NCBI RefSeq assembly: GCF_002013915.1
Contig: NZ_MBTF01000037.1
Location: forward strand, 186,001 to 250,000
From: Mucilaginibacter pedocola
GTDB taxonomy: Bacteria > Bacteroidota > Bacteroidia > Sphingobacteriales > Sphingobacteriaceae
Direction: 5' to 3'
Length of the DNA: 64,000 nt
Position numbers and translations under genes: made by a program. The notes beneath the pieces are model-generated. The model ran no database searches, was not told the origin of the DNA, and saw nothing but the letters and a program-made list of their open reading frames with translations. Every line of letters begins with the position of its first letter. The first letter of the stretch is position 1. Below are positions 52,788 through 62,201 of the stretch, piece by piece.

Positions 52788-53990
52788 TTACTTAATCAAT
52801 CGCTTAAACATTCCCCAAAACTCGCCGGCTATTGTGCGTAGGGGCAGCTTACGGGTGTTTACCAACAGGCCAAGGTTTTGATAGTTTAACCGGCGCCTTT
52901 TCACCAGCGTGAAGGCCATGGTGCGTACACCAACTTTTTGCCTCCTGCGAAACTGAAACGGTTGCATAACAGCAATCGTCTGCTCTTTCAAATCGTTATA
53001 AACGGCACTTCCGGTGCTTTCAAGTTGCGTTAAAATATCCGTAGCGGCGGTGGTGCGGGCTATTATCAGGCTATTGCCTTCGCGTTCGGTAAAATCGGGG
53101 TAGCCATCGGCTGTTTCCCAGGCATCGCCAATGGCAATATCGGCTTGCAGGCCAATACCATCCGGGCAAAGTTTGCAGCGCAGGTGTACGTGCCTGCCAA
53201 GCCTTTTGCCCCACGAGTCGTTATAGGTCATCTGGAATTTTTTCTGCGTTTTATCGATAAACGAGAAATAGCCGGGCCAGCCGTTGCCGCGGTAAACAAG
53301 GTCTTTTACAGGCGTTTCGGCCTTAAACTCATCTATAATGGCTTTGGTGCCCTCAAATGATGGCATACCCGCACACATGATGGATATGGTTAACTTAAAG
53401 CGGTGTTTATATTGCGGATACTTAGCCAAAAAGTTCTTCAGGCCCGATATGTCGCAGGGTTTGCCAATAAAGCAAAACACATCTTCGGAGCCATTTAAAA
53501 TATCCAAAATTTTGTTGAATATGAGGGCAGGGGCATACCTTGACGATGCGCAGGCCAATACGTCTTCGCGGGTGCGCGATATACGGAGGCTATTGCGTTC
53601 GTAATCGTTGGCATCGCCGCCAACCTGCAGTACGGCATCAACCAGTTTGTTTTGCAGCATGTAAATGGCTATGCCGCTTACCATACCGCCCGATGAGCCC
53701 TTTTGGCGCGTTTCGGAATCTGTAGAAAAGCCCTGGTAAAGTTTCTCTACCTTGCCCCAAATGCGTTGGTTATCATCAAATAACAGGTCGTTTTTAATAT
53801 TTAACCCGGGGCAAATTTCTTTTATCGTAGCTTCATCTTCTTTTTTTACCGGGGCTTTTACCACGGGGCGCAAAAAGCCGTTGCTTTGCAGCTCCATGGC
53901 AACGGTGCTTTTTCCGCAAATGCCTTCGCAAAAGCCGCAACCCAGGCAAAGCCCGTCCTGGTAAATTTTATCAATGGTTTTGTTGCCCAC
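52788..53990 (-). CDS. Coenzyme F420 hydrogenase/dehydrogenase beta-subunit-like iron-sulfur protein
   Basis: 400 residues. N-terminal cysteine cluster CLGCGFCEGIC (about 14-24), a short FrhB N-terminal part, and the FrhB C-terminal domain with SSGGMVSGIAIYMLQ and GKPCDISGL, then CKLCPDGIGLQADIAIGDAW. FrhB-domain proteins without F420 are often encoded beside pyruvyltransferases in polysaccharide loci, though their reaction there is not established. It sits 6 nt from the pyruvyltransferase and 7 nt from the acetyltransferase, in one operon. Confidence 0.88.
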   Translation of the reverse strand: MGNKTIDKIYQDGLCLGCGFCEGICGKSTVAMELQSNGFLRPVVKAPVKKEDEATIKEICPGLNIKNDLLFDDNQRIWGKVEKLYQGFSTDSETRQKGSSGGMVSGIAIYMLQNKLVDAVLQVGGDANDYERNSLRISRTREDVLACASSRYAPALIFNKILDILNGSEDVFCFIGKPCDISGLKNFLAKYPQYKHRFKLTISIMCAGMPSFEGTKAIIDEFKAETPVKDLVYRGNGWPGYFSFIDKTQKKFQMTYNDSWGKRLGRHVHLRCKLCPDGIGLQADIAIGDAWETADGYPDFTEREGNSLIIARTTAATDILTQLESTGSAVYNDLKEQTIAVMQPFQFRRRQKVGVRTMAFTLVKRRRLNYQNLGLLVNTRKLPLRTIAGEFWGMFKRLIK

Positions 53991-53996
53991 AATAAT

Positions 53997-55193
53997 TTAT
54001 TTAATAACGTTACCTAATATCTGCTTCAACTCATCCAGCCTTGGCTTGGCAATGGTATCCATAGAGTGTTTTATGTCGGCAGCCATTTTGTCAATATTGC
54101 TGAAAGCATCTTTCAATTTGGCAAACACCACATCTTCGCTCTCGTTCACGCAATCGCCCATCCAGGGGTATTGCAGGGTATCTTTAAACAAGCCATTAAA
54201 CTTGCGGCTATAGGCCATTAAAAATACCGGTACCAACGATGAGAATGCGCCTATACAAGCATGCATGCGTGCGCCGGTAAAAAATTGCATGCCGCTTATG
54301 TAGCCTTTAGCTTCTATAGGGCTGCTAAACCTTGGCGCTATTACCACGTTAGGGAAGTGGTTGGCCTTAATATCTTCTGCCGCTGTGTAATCATCTTCAA
54401 CGGGGTTGTTCTCGGGTATTACGTGCGATACGATGTGTATTTGCACATTATCCATTGCCGAAAAGAAGGTAAGCGTATCGGTAATTAGTTTGCGGTAATC
54501 AGTTTTCATTTCAAACTGGTTGTTGCGGGTGTAGCCACCGTTCCACAACAGGCCCGATACGTTTATGCCTACGTTTATTTTGCCGTTATTGAAGCTGGTT
54601 TTCTCGAAGGGCATGTAGAAGGCCACATCCATAGTTTCTGCTATCTTCTCTTTCGGTAAAAACTTTGCAGAGTACTTATAGCTTTGCTCATCGCGGCTGA
54701 TAACCATCTCCGTGGTTTTCATTACATCGAAGGCCTGTTTCTCGTAAACCGGGTCTTTAAAAGGGCCAATAGTTTGCGGCAAAAGCACTTGTTTTTTACC
54801 CAGCTTAGCAAAAAAGCGTTTGGTATTAAGCATCAGGTAAAACCTTTTGGGGCCGTATATGTCAGAGAAGCTATCGCCTGCCGATATGTCAAACACATAA
54901 TCTAAACCTAAAAGCTTGCCGGTTTTATAACGCGAGGGGAGTAGTATTAACTGGGCGATAGATTTTGGCTTCATATAATCCAGCACCGGGAAAGTGGTAA
55001 ATTCTATCTCCTTGTCTCTTAAAACCAGTTTGTCTTTTTTATATTTTGTGAAGCAAATAAAGCTGTACTCGGCATCAAGCCCTTTGCTTTTAACAACATC
55101 GTTAATAAGGGCAAGTGATGATAAGGCCAGCGCGCCAACACCAAGGTTTTTGTTATAAGGGTCGGCCCAAACAATACCAATTTTAATTTTCAT
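53997..55193 (-). CDS. Polysaccharide pyruvyltransferase family protein (copy 2)
   Basis: 398 residues. GIVWADPYNKNLGVGALALSSLAL opens the fold; LLPQTIGPFKDP and GMQFFTGARMHACIGAFSS (Arg-Met-His) are PS_pyruv_trans motifs. It is distinct in sequence from copy 1. Gene order with the FrhB-like protein suggests that they act on the same sugar. Confidence 0.9.
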   Translation of the reverse strand: MKIKIGIVWADPYNKNLGVGALALSSLALINDVVKSKGLDAEYSFICFTKYKKDKLVLRDKEIEFTTFPVLDYMKPKSIAQLILLPSRYKTGKLLGLDYVFDISAGDSFSDIYGPKRFYLMLNTKRFFAKLGKKQVLLPQTIGPFKDPVYEKQAFDVMKTTEMVISRDEQSYKYSAKFLPKEKIAETMDVAFYMPFEKTSFNNGKINVGINVSGLLWNGGYTRNNQFEMKTDYRKLITDTLTFFSAMDNVQIHIVSHVIPENNPVEDDYTAAEDIKANHFPNVVIAPRFSSPIEAKGYISGMQFFTGARMHACIGAFSSLVPVFLMAYSRKFNGLFKDTLQYPWMGDCVNESEDVVFAKLKDAFSNIDKMAADIKHSMDTIAKPRLDELKQILGNVIK

Positions 55194-55210
55194 GGGTGTA
55201 TAATAATATA

Positions 55211-55789
55211 TTAAACCATATGCATCCGGCTATAACCGGGGGCATAGTCATAATCTTTTTCTTCTCGTTTCGATACCACTTTTGCAGGTACCCCGGCCGC
55301 CACAGTATAGGCGGGTACATCTTTGGTAACAATAGCGCCGGCTGCAATAACAGCACCGTCGCCAATTTTCACTCCGGGTAATATAATACAGCGCGATCCC
55401 AGCCAAACATAGTCGCCTATCACAACCGAGTCGCCTACTACTTTAAAGTTAGTGTCGTTGTAATCATGATGCAGGCTCCATATCATTACCTCGGTGCCAA
55501 AGCAAACGCTTTTGCCTATTGTGAGGCCGCGCCTGGCATCTAATATGGCGCGGTGGCCCAATGCCGAGCCTGTACCAACCGTTAAGCCTTTTGGATTACG
55601 GTATTCGTTACCGCCATACATGGCAACGTGCTTGCCTATTTTGGCGCCCGATAAGCGCAGGTAAAATATCCTGACAGTATGTGATGGGAAATGGGAAATT
55701 ACTGTGTTTAGCATAAACCACTTAACAGAGTTTTTCCATATCCTGATAAAGGTTTTCAGCCTTCCAATAAATGTTTTTTTACCTGACAT
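55211..55789 (-). CDS. WcaF-like hexapeptide acetyltransferase
   Basis: 192 residues. LSGAKIGKHVAMYGGNEYRN leads into the beta-helix; SLHHDYNDTNF carries the catalytic His and DYVWLGSRCIILPGVKIGDGAVIAAGAIV the last coils. It is the first gene of the run after the hairpin that follows ugd, with 17 nt to the pyruvyltransferase. Confidence 0.92.
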   Translation of the reverse strand: MSGKKTFIGRLKTFIRIWKNSVKWFMLNTVISHFPSHTVRIFYLRLSGAKIGKHVAMYGGNEYRNPKGLTVGTGSALGHRAILDARRGLTIGKSVCFGTEVMIWSLHHDYNDTNFKVVGDSVVIGDYVWLGSRCIILPGVKIGDGAVIAAGAIVTKDVPAYTVAAGVPAKVVSKREEKDYDYAPGYSRMHMV

Positions 55790-55894
55790 CTATCTTTCTT
55801 TTATATTAAAGTGATTACCCGTTACAAAAAGGTTTCAGGGCAAATGCTTTGGGATTTTTAAATGTCAAATACCGGCTTATGAGCAGCCTGGTGT

Positions 55895-55934
55895 AAACTT
55901 CACGTTCATGCGCGGCGGCATAAACGTGAAGTTT
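55895..55934 (-). terminator. Hairpin after ugd, probable terminator
   Basis: AAACTTCACGTT (55895-55906) pairs perfectly with AACGTGAAGTTT (55923-55934); an inner ATGC/GCAT pair extends the stem across a single mismatch. It begins 24 nt after the ugd stop. The T-run on the minus strand is short, so termination may be partial. Confidence 0.6.
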
Positions 55935-55957
55935 CGGGTAAACTATCATTTCTTCAA

Positions 55958-57355
55958 TTATTTACCTATCGAGTAAACTTTAAAGCCAATGTCTGATAGT
56001 TTTTTACGGTCAACAACGTTGCGGCCGTCAAACAAAAATGCGGGTTTGGTCATGTTAGCGTAAATGCGCTCCCAATCGTAAGTTTTAAACTCGTCCCACT
56101 CTGTCATAATAGCAATTGCGTGCGCGCCTTTGCAGCATTCGTAAGGGTCGGTAACTGCTGTTACAAGTGCAGAATTTTCGGCTTCGCTGCGGCTGTGCAG
56201 GTAATTCAAATCGCCTTGTATTTGGTCGGCAGTTACTTTAGGGTCGTATACCGCTATGTTAGCTTGCTCGTTCAGCAAATCGTCTGCCACGTATATAGCG
56301 GCCGATTCGCGGGTATCGTTAGTATCTTTTTTAAATGCCCAACCCAAAAAGGCAATTTTTTTGCCCGATACGGTATTGTATAGCGTACGTACTATTTTAG
56401 TACCGAAGCGGCGCTTTTGGTGATCGTTCATGATGATCACCTGTTCCCAGTAATCGGCAACTTGCTGCAGGCCATATGAGCGTGCTATGTAAACCAGGTT
56501 AAGTATATCTTTTTGGAAGCATGAACCGCCAAAACCAACTGAAGCGTTCAGGAATTTAGGGCCTATGCGGCTATCGGTACCAATAGAGCGGGCTACCTCA
56601 AATACATCGGCACCGGTGTGCTCGCACAGTTCTGATAGGGCGTTGATAGATGATACCCTTTGCGCTAAAAACGCATTGGCCGTAAGTTTTGATAACTCCG
56701 ATGACCATAGGTTGGTGGTAAGTATCTTTTCGCGCGGTACCCAATTTGCATAAACATCAACTAAGGCTTGCAATGCTTCCTGGCCTTCTTCGGTAGGGTC
56801 GCCACCTATCAATATCCTGTCGGGCGCATGAAGGTCTTCCACTGCTGTACCTTCTGCCAAAAACTCGGGGTTTGATAGTATCTGGAATTGTACGTTGTTA
56901 CCCGTGTTTTGCAGGATGCTTTTTACAGCCTCGGCGGTACGTACAGGCAGGGTAGATTTTTCGACAATTATTTTATCTGTTTTTGATACACGTGCTATCT
57001 GGCGTGCGCAAAGCTCAATGTACTTTAAGTCGGCAGCCATACCTTTACCGGTACCGTAGGTTTTGGTAGGGGTATTTACCGATATAAATATCATTTCGGC
57101 TTCGGCAATTGCTTCGTCTACATTGGTAGAGAAAAACAAGTTGCGGCCGCGCGCTTCGGCTACTACGGCAGAAAGCCCGGGTTCGTATACGGGGATATTT
57201 TCGGTATCGGGGTCGTTCCAGGCAGCAATACGCGCCTGGTTCAAATCAACAACGGTAACTTGTATACCGGGGCACTTTTGTGCAATAACTGCCATTGTGG
57301 GCCCACCAACGTAGCCTGCACCAATACAGCAAATTTTAGTAATTTTTTTGGCCAT
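55958..57355 (-). CDS. ugd: UDP-glucose 6-dehydrogenase, eukaryote-type
   Basis: 465 residues, close to the length of the animal enzymes. ICCIGAGYVGGPT (8-20) binds NAD; SNPEFLAEGTAVEDL (161-175) and GFGGSCFQKD (274-283, catalytic Cys279) are the active site. ISVNTPTKTYGTGKG and EKILTTNLWSSELSKL match animal UGDH much better than the short bacterial Ugd, as far as I can recall those sequences. It makes UDP-glucuronate for the polymer. It is flanked by hairpins on both sides, so its expression may be partly independent. Confidence 0.96.
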   Translation of the reverse strand: MAKKITKICCIGAGYVGGPTMAVIAQKCPGIQVTVVDLNQARIAAWNDPDTENIPVYEPGLSAVVAEARGRNLFFSTNVDEAIAEAEMIFISVNTPTKTYGTGKGMAADLKYIELCARQIARVSKTDKIIVEKSTLPVRTAEAVKSILQNTGNNVQFQILSNPEFLAEGTAVEDLHAPDRILIGGDPTEEGQEALQALVDVYANWVPREKILTTNLWSSELSKLTANAFLAQRVSSINALSELCEHTGADVFEVARSIGTDSRIGPKFLNASVGFGGSCFQKDILNLVYIARSYGLQQVADYWEQVIIMNDHQKRRFGTKIVRTLYNTVSGKKIAFLGWAFKKDTNDTRESAAIYVADDLLNEQANIAVYDPKVTADQIQGDLNYLHSRSEAENSALVTAVTDPYECCKGAHAIAIMTEWDEFKTYDWERIYANMTKPAFLFDGRNVVDRKKLSDIGFKVYSIGK

Positions 57356-57440
57356 TGTGTTAAATATTACGCTAAACCTGTTTTAAGCTCAACAAACTTT
57401 GGTTGAAAGGTAACAAAGTTTATTGGCCCGAAATTTTAAA

Positions 57441-57480
57441 ATTACCAAATTGATACAGCCTGCCGTATCAATTTGGTAAT
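57441..57480 (-). terminator. Hairpin between wzc and ugd
   Basis: ATTACCAAATTGATAC (57441-57456) and GTATCAATTTGGTAAT (57465-57480) form a perfect 16-bp stem with an 8-nt loop. On the minus strand the stem is followed by TTTAAAATTT. It lies 27 nt after the wzc stop and 85 nt before the ugd start, so it may attenuate readthrough into ugd. Confidence 0.65.
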
Positions 57481-57507
57481 ACTGGCCCCATAAAGGGCTT
57501 AATCATA

Positions 57508-59913
57508 TTAGAATCTTCTTAAGAAAGTCCTGAATTTAGAACCCAGGGTTTCTTTTTCTTTATCGGTGTAGGTATTGTAAGAGCTGTAGTAGCTGTTGGT
57601 ATAACCATAACCGTAGTTGAATGTATCGCGTTTAATACCGTTAAATACCAAGGTATATTTAGGGAACCTTTGTGCGTTATCAACATCGTTAATAAATTCA
57701 AGCTCATCTTTAAGCGTATGGCCCTGGCGTATCATGTAAACAACCGCGTGTGCTGTACGTGCAATAATGTATGAATCTGTTACGAGGTGAATTGGCGGCG
57801 AGTCGATCAACACGTCGTCATAGGTTTCCCTAAGTGTGTTTATCAGTTTATCAAGCACATCTTTCTCAAGCAACTCTGATGGGTTTGGCTGTATAGGGCC
57901 GCAACCTAATACATCAAGGCCCGGTATGCCCGATGGCTGTATCAGTTTGCTCAGGTCGGTGTGTGTTTCTACCAGGTAATCGCTAATACCGCGGTGCTCC
58001 GGCGATAGGCCAAACACACCCGAAATTTTTGGCTTACGCAAGTCCATCTCCAGGATGATGGTTTTCCTGCCTGCGTATGCAAGCGTTACAGCAAGGTTAG
58101 AGCTAACGAAACTCTTACCCTCGCTACCAATACTTGATGTAAACAATGTTACGCGGCCCTTATCGCTATTACCATGCAGGTGCGATAAGTTGGTACGCAA
58201 CACGCGGAATTGCTCGCCAATTGCAAACTTGCCGCGGCCCTGGGTAACCACAATAGGGGTAGTATCTTCCTGGTACGAAAGCTCGCCGAGGATAGGTACT
58301 TTAACCGCATCTTCAATTTGTTTACGGGTGCTGATGCGTTCGTTAAGGCCTTCGCGGGCATATAACAAGCCAACCGGTGCGGCAAGGCCAAATAGTAAGG
58401 CAATTACATATACGATAGCCGGTTTTGGCCATTTAGCTTTGGCGGCATGCGCATCATCCACAATTTCCGAATCAGATACCGTAGAGGCATATCTTAACGA
58501 AATCGACTCGCGTTTCTCTAACAGGAAAGTGTAAATTTTTTCCTTACTTTCCTGCTTACGCTTCATTGCGGTGTAAGCTTTATCCTGTTGAGGGATTTTC
58601 TTTAAACCTGCCTGTATACCCGCCTGGAATTTTGCTGTTTGTGCTTTAATTGCGTATTGCGAAGCTTTAAGGGCAGTTATTTTATCGCGGAAGTCTTTCT
58701 TCAGCCCGGCCAATTGATCATTTACCGGGTCGAACAGGGGGCTGGTTGGTGGCAATGTAGACAACATCTCCTGCTTTTTCATTTGTACTACAGCAAGCTT
58801 TTCGTACAAATCCATCAGGCTTGGGTCTTCAAGGTGCGCGCTGGTTGGCGGTAGGGCATCTGCATTTTTGGGGTTATTCATGGTTCTTTCCAGGTCCTCC
58901 AAAATGTTTAGCTGTATATCTGCCTCGTTATTGGCTTTAATATTGGCCTGGCTAATATCCCTAAAACCCTGGCTTTGCGAAGCAATATCTGTCATGGCCT
59001 CGCTGCTTTTGAAGTTTTGGATTGCAGTTTCGTCTATATCAAGGTCGCGGTCAAGCGAGTCGAGCCTTACATTTATAAAGTCGATAGCTTTTTGAGCATC
59101 CTTGTTTTTAGAGTTCATGGCATCATCTTTATACTGCGCCATCAGCGAGTTCAGGATGTCTTTACCGCGTTCCGGAACCAGGTCTGATGTACTCAGGTTT
59201 ACAAAAGGAGCATCTTTGTTCTCCAATTCTACTTTAATTTTGCTTTGCAGGTCGTCGGTTACCTGGTCGGGGTCGCCCACTTTAATAGCAATAACAGCGT
59301 CTTTATAGTTGGCAATCTCGCTGGTTTTATCCAATGTCCAGGTGCCAAGATCGTCAGTACGCACAGGAGCGCCAAATTTGTAATCTTTGTCGCCGTTTTC
59401 GTCGTCGGTAAGCGTGTAGGTATTATTGTCTTTTATAGTTATTTCCAGGTTAACGCCTGTACCCAAAGAGGCGCCTGCTTTAATATACCTGAATTTTACC
59501 GGGCTCTTTTTGTAAAGGTCTTGTTTTTCATCGCCGCTGGTTAGGGTATAATTAACCCAAAGCTGCAGGTCAGTAACAACCTTGTACATAATTTTTTTAG
59601 ACTGCATCACCTCTATTTCGTTTTCAACAATAACAGGTGTGCTTATAGGGTCTAAAGTTGCATCCTGGCCCGATTTATTAATTACAGTACCATCAGAGCT
59701 GGTTGGCCCTTTAAATTGTATGGTAGCATATATAGGGTAGGTAGGTTTGGTAACTTTTAGGTAAAAGAAAGCCAAAACGAAAAACAATATAACCGATAGC
59801 ACAAATAATGGCCAGTGGAAAGTGTATTTCTTTACAAGGTTTGCCCCGCCGCTGCCCGTGGAGCTTTCTGAAGGTAGCGTAAAGGTGGTGATCTGAGTAT
59901 TTTGCTTGCTCAT
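57508..59913 (-). CDS. Wzc-like polysaccharide copolymerase and BY-kinase (copy 2)
   Basis: 801 residues. Wzz domain between helices at about 33-51 and 508-526; kinase with SSIGSEGKS (about residues 590-598), ILEMDLRKPK and VLIDSPP. The C-terminal tyrosine cluster (near 770-785) is mixed, YGYGYTNSYYSSYNTY, unlike the pure Gly-Tyr run in copy 1. It is the inner-membrane partner of the Wza copy encoded 9 nt upstream. Confidence 0.95.
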   Translation of the reverse strand: MSKQNTQITTFTLPSESSTGSGGANLVKKYTFHWPLFVLSVILFFVLAFFYLKVTKPTYPIYATIQFKGPTSSDGTVINKSGQDATLDPISTPVIVENEIEVMQSKKIMYKVVTDLQLWVNYTLTSGDEKQDLYKKSPVKFRYIKAGASLGTGVNLEITIKDNNTYTLTDDENGDKDYKFGAPVRTDDLGTWTLDKTSEIANYKDAVIAIKVGDPDQVTDDLQSKIKVELENKDAPFVNLSTSDLVPERGKDILNSLMAQYKDDAMNSKNKDAQKAIDFINVRLDSLDRDLDIDETAIQNFKSSEAMTDIASQSQGFRDISQANIKANNEADIQLNILEDLERTMNNPKNADALPPTSAHLEDPSLMDLYEKLAVVQMKKQEMLSTLPPTSPLFDPVNDQLAGLKKDFRDKITALKASQYAIKAQTAKFQAGIQAGLKKIPQQDKAYTAMKRKQESKEKIYTFLLEKRESISLRYASTVSDSEIVDDAHAAKAKWPKPAIVYVIALLFGLAAPVGLLYAREGLNERISTRKQIEDAVKVPILGELSYQEDTTPIVVTQGRGKFAIGEQFRVLRTNLSHLHGNSDKGRVTLFTSSIGSEGKSFVSSNLAVTLAYAGRKTIILEMDLRKPKISGVFGLSPEHRGISDYLVETHTDLSKLIQPSGIPGLDVLGCGPIQPNPSELLEKDVLDKLINTLRETYDDVLIDSPPIHLVTDSYIIARTAHAVVYMIRQGHTLKDELEFINDVDNAQRFPKYTLVFNGIKRDTFNYGYGYTNSYYSSYNTYTDKEKETLGSKFRTFLRRF

Positions 59914-59922
59914 ACGAATTAA

Positions 59923-60699
59923 TTATCTGGTTAAAAGGACAGCAATAATTGATAAAACTGAAATTACTAAACTTGCTCGCTGGAAGGTAGAGCCATCATT
60001 TGCTGCTCTTTGTTCGTTCGGCTGAACGTAAATAACATCGTTTTTCTTTACGTAGTAATATGGCGAACTGAATATGTTTTTAGAGGTAAGGTCAAGCGGG
60101 ATGTACTGGCGTTTGCCGTCAAGTTCGCGCACAAGCATTACGTTGCGTATACCGGTTATGTTTAAGTCGCCTGCTAAGCTTAAAACTTCTGATATGGTGG
60201 TCCTTTCGTTCATGATGGTAAAGGTGTTGGGGCTACGTACATCACCCAGTACCGATACCTTGAAGTTTTGGTAGCGTATATTTACGTTTGGTTTGCTCAG
60301 GTAAGGCAGCATTTTTTCTTCCAGTATGCGGGCAAGTTGGCTGGTGGTGAGGCCTTGTGCTTTTACCAAACCTATCAACGGTAGTTTAATGTTGCCTTCA
60401 GGGTCAACAAAGTAGCCTATAACGGCGTTTTGTTCAGAACGGTCGAGGTTACCGCCGCCCATTTGCCTTTCTAAGTTATAATTGAAAATTGAGTTAGCCT
60501 CGTAGTTCAGGCTGGTAACGTGTAAGCCCAACTGGTCGCCGGGTTGTATGGTAACCGGGGTGAAGTTGGTAATATCTTCAGTTGTGATGGTGTCGCGTCT
60601 CAGGTCCTGAAAATAAGGAATGTTTTTGTACGGGGTACATGAAAAGCTAATTACAATTAATACGAGTGTACAATACGTTAATAGGTGTTTCAATTTCAT
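59923..60699 (-). CDS. Wza-like polysaccharide export lipoprotein (copy 2)
   Basis: 258 residues. Lipoprotein signal ending ISFSC (Cys21); Poly_export domain with GYFVDPEGNIKLPLIGLVKAQG; SLBB region VLGDVRSPNTFTIMNERTTI; a hydrophobic C-terminal segment (LVISVLSIIAVLLT). First gene of the minus-strand wza-wzc pair that heads block E. Confidence 0.94.
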   Translation of the reverse strand: MKLKHLLTYCTLVLIVISFSCTPYKNIPYFQDLRRDTITTEDITNFTPVTIQPGDQLGLHVTSLNYEANSIFNYNLERQMGGGNLDRSEQNAVIGYFVDPEGNIKLPLIGLVKAQGLTTSQLARILEEKMLPYLSKPNVNIRYQNFKVSVLGDVRSPNTFTIMNERTTISEVLSLAGDLNITGIRNVMLVRELDGKRQYIPLDLTSKNIFSSPYYYVKKNDVIYVQPNEQRAANDGSTFQRASLVISVLSIIAVLLTR

Positions 60700-61082
60700 A
60701 TTTAATAAGTTAACAAAAGGTTTGAACCGTAGCGGGAAATAAGAATCATAAGGCAGGTAGCGTGAATTACGTTTTTATTATAAAATAGCAAATCAAATAC
60801 GTTAGTATGGGCAACTTTAGGGGGGTAGTTAAAAGAACGGGTGTGTTTTAAAGTTGAAAAGTACAAATACTTTCGTATTAAAACTAACGCTCTTTTTTTG
60901 CACATAATCTTGTTATGCTGTTGATTTTAATTCTTGCGAAAATAATAAAAAATATGAAAAGATGAATTTTAAAAGATAATTTTTGCATAAATTATAGTAT
61001 ATTCATGTATATGGTTATGAATTTTTAATTTTAAACGAATTTTGAGCCGTCTTGGATTTTTTATACTAAAACATAAAAACAC
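60700..61082. other. 383-nt divergent gap between wza copy 2 and the deacetylase
   Basis: AT-rich, especially 60930-61080. On the minus strand TAGTTTTA and AGTATTTG occur as near-matches to a -7 box; no exact TAnnTTTG with a good -33 was found on either strand. It must hold the promoters of block E and of the deacetylase gene. No small gene or strong hairpin was seen. Confidence 0.35.
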
Positions 61083-61823
61083 ATGCTTCTTGCGGGTAAT
61101 ATTTTGGCCAATGCCGACGATTTTGGAATAAGGCCATCGGTTAATAAAGCCATATTGCAATGTTTCGAAAACGGGTATATTAATAGTACATCGCTTATGA
61201 GCAATATGCCCGGCTTTGCCGAGGCGGTGCAAATGGCGCATGATAATGTATTTATAAAAAATATTGGCGCACATATTAATATGGCCGAAGGGTTGCCTCT
61301 AACAAACGTAGGCAGGGAGTTTTTAAACAGCGCCGGCGAGTGGGACCTGCAGAAAACCGGCAGAGCCTCTAATTTTTACAGCAGCAGCCAAAAAGCGGCG
61401 CTGCTTGCCGAAATAAGCGCACAGGTAAATAAAGCGCTTGCCTCAGGTGTGCAGCTAACGCACATCGATTCGCACTACCATCTGCATACGTTGCCAGGTA
61501 TGTACGCGCTTTTTTTAGCAGTTGCTAAACAATACAAACTCAAAATAAGGCTGGCACAAACCTATCGCGAAGGAAGTTTCCTTAAATATTGGTACAGGCT
61601 TTATATCAACAGCAGGTTTGCTGCGGGCAATCTCGCCTATACGGAGCATTTCCACACGGTTGAATATTTTTTGGGCAGGGGCGGGGAACAAGGCGTTAAG
61701 GGGACGGTGGAAGTAATGTTGCACCCGGATATTGATTCCAAAGGCGGGCTTACGGACCATTACGACCCTAAAACCATGGTAAATTGGTTAACGTATATAC
61801 AACAAACCCATGGCAACAGTTAA
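61083..61823 (+). CDS. YdjC/ChbG-like carbohydrate deacetylase
   Basis: 246 residues, cytoplasmic. ILANADDFGIRPSVNKAIL (Asp12/Asp13), GAHINMAEGLPL (His64) and THIDSHYHLHTLPGM (His127-His135) form the metal site, with EVMLHPD at the end. ChbG in E. coli deacetylates chito-oligosaccharides. In this cluster a role in removing an acetyl group from an amino sugar intermediate is likely but not shown. Confidence 0.88.
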   Translation: MLLAGNILANADDFGIRPSVNKAILQCFENGYINSTSLMSNMPGFAEAVQMAHDNVFIKNIGAHINMAEGLPLTNVGREFLNSAGEWDLQKTGRASNFYSSSQKAALLAEISAQVNKALASGVQLTHIDSHYHLHTLPGMYALFLAVAKQYKLKIRLAQTYREGSFLKYWYRLYINSRFAAGNLAYTEHFHTVEYFLGRGGEQGVKGTVEVMLHPDIDSKGGLTDHYDPKTMVNWLTYIQQTHGNS

Positions 61824-62201
61824 ATTTATGGCCTGCGGGTAGGTTGTGGCGTAAGTATTACATTTTTATACTAATTTGTTGCAATACTTAGGCTATAAAT
61901 ACATAATATTGTAAATCTTTGTTCCTGAGTTTATTGGGTTTGGCGGATATCAATTTTAAAATGGAAATTTATTTTTGTTATAAAATTCATAATTTTAACC
62001 CCCGTGTTGTCCGCTAAATTTAATGTATGCCTAATTATTTATGCATTATTTTTATTTGCCGGGCGAGCAAGCCTACCCGGCCTGCATTTGTATAATTTAA
62101 TTGGCAATATGTAGAACATTTTTTCTATGTTTAGCAGATATGTTATTAAGAGAGGTATGTATACTTCAGCGCGCATAAGTTTTTTTACTTTTTAAAGCAA
62201 A
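61824..62201. other. 378-nt gap with a hairpin and a weak promoter
   Basis: GCCGGG-N12-CCCGGC (62058-62081) is a 6-bp GC hairpin. TTG (62101-62103) and TATGTTTA (62126-62133), 22 nt apart, form a weak promoter for the WecG/TagA gene (one mismatch in the -7 box). No small gene is evident. Confidence 0.35.
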
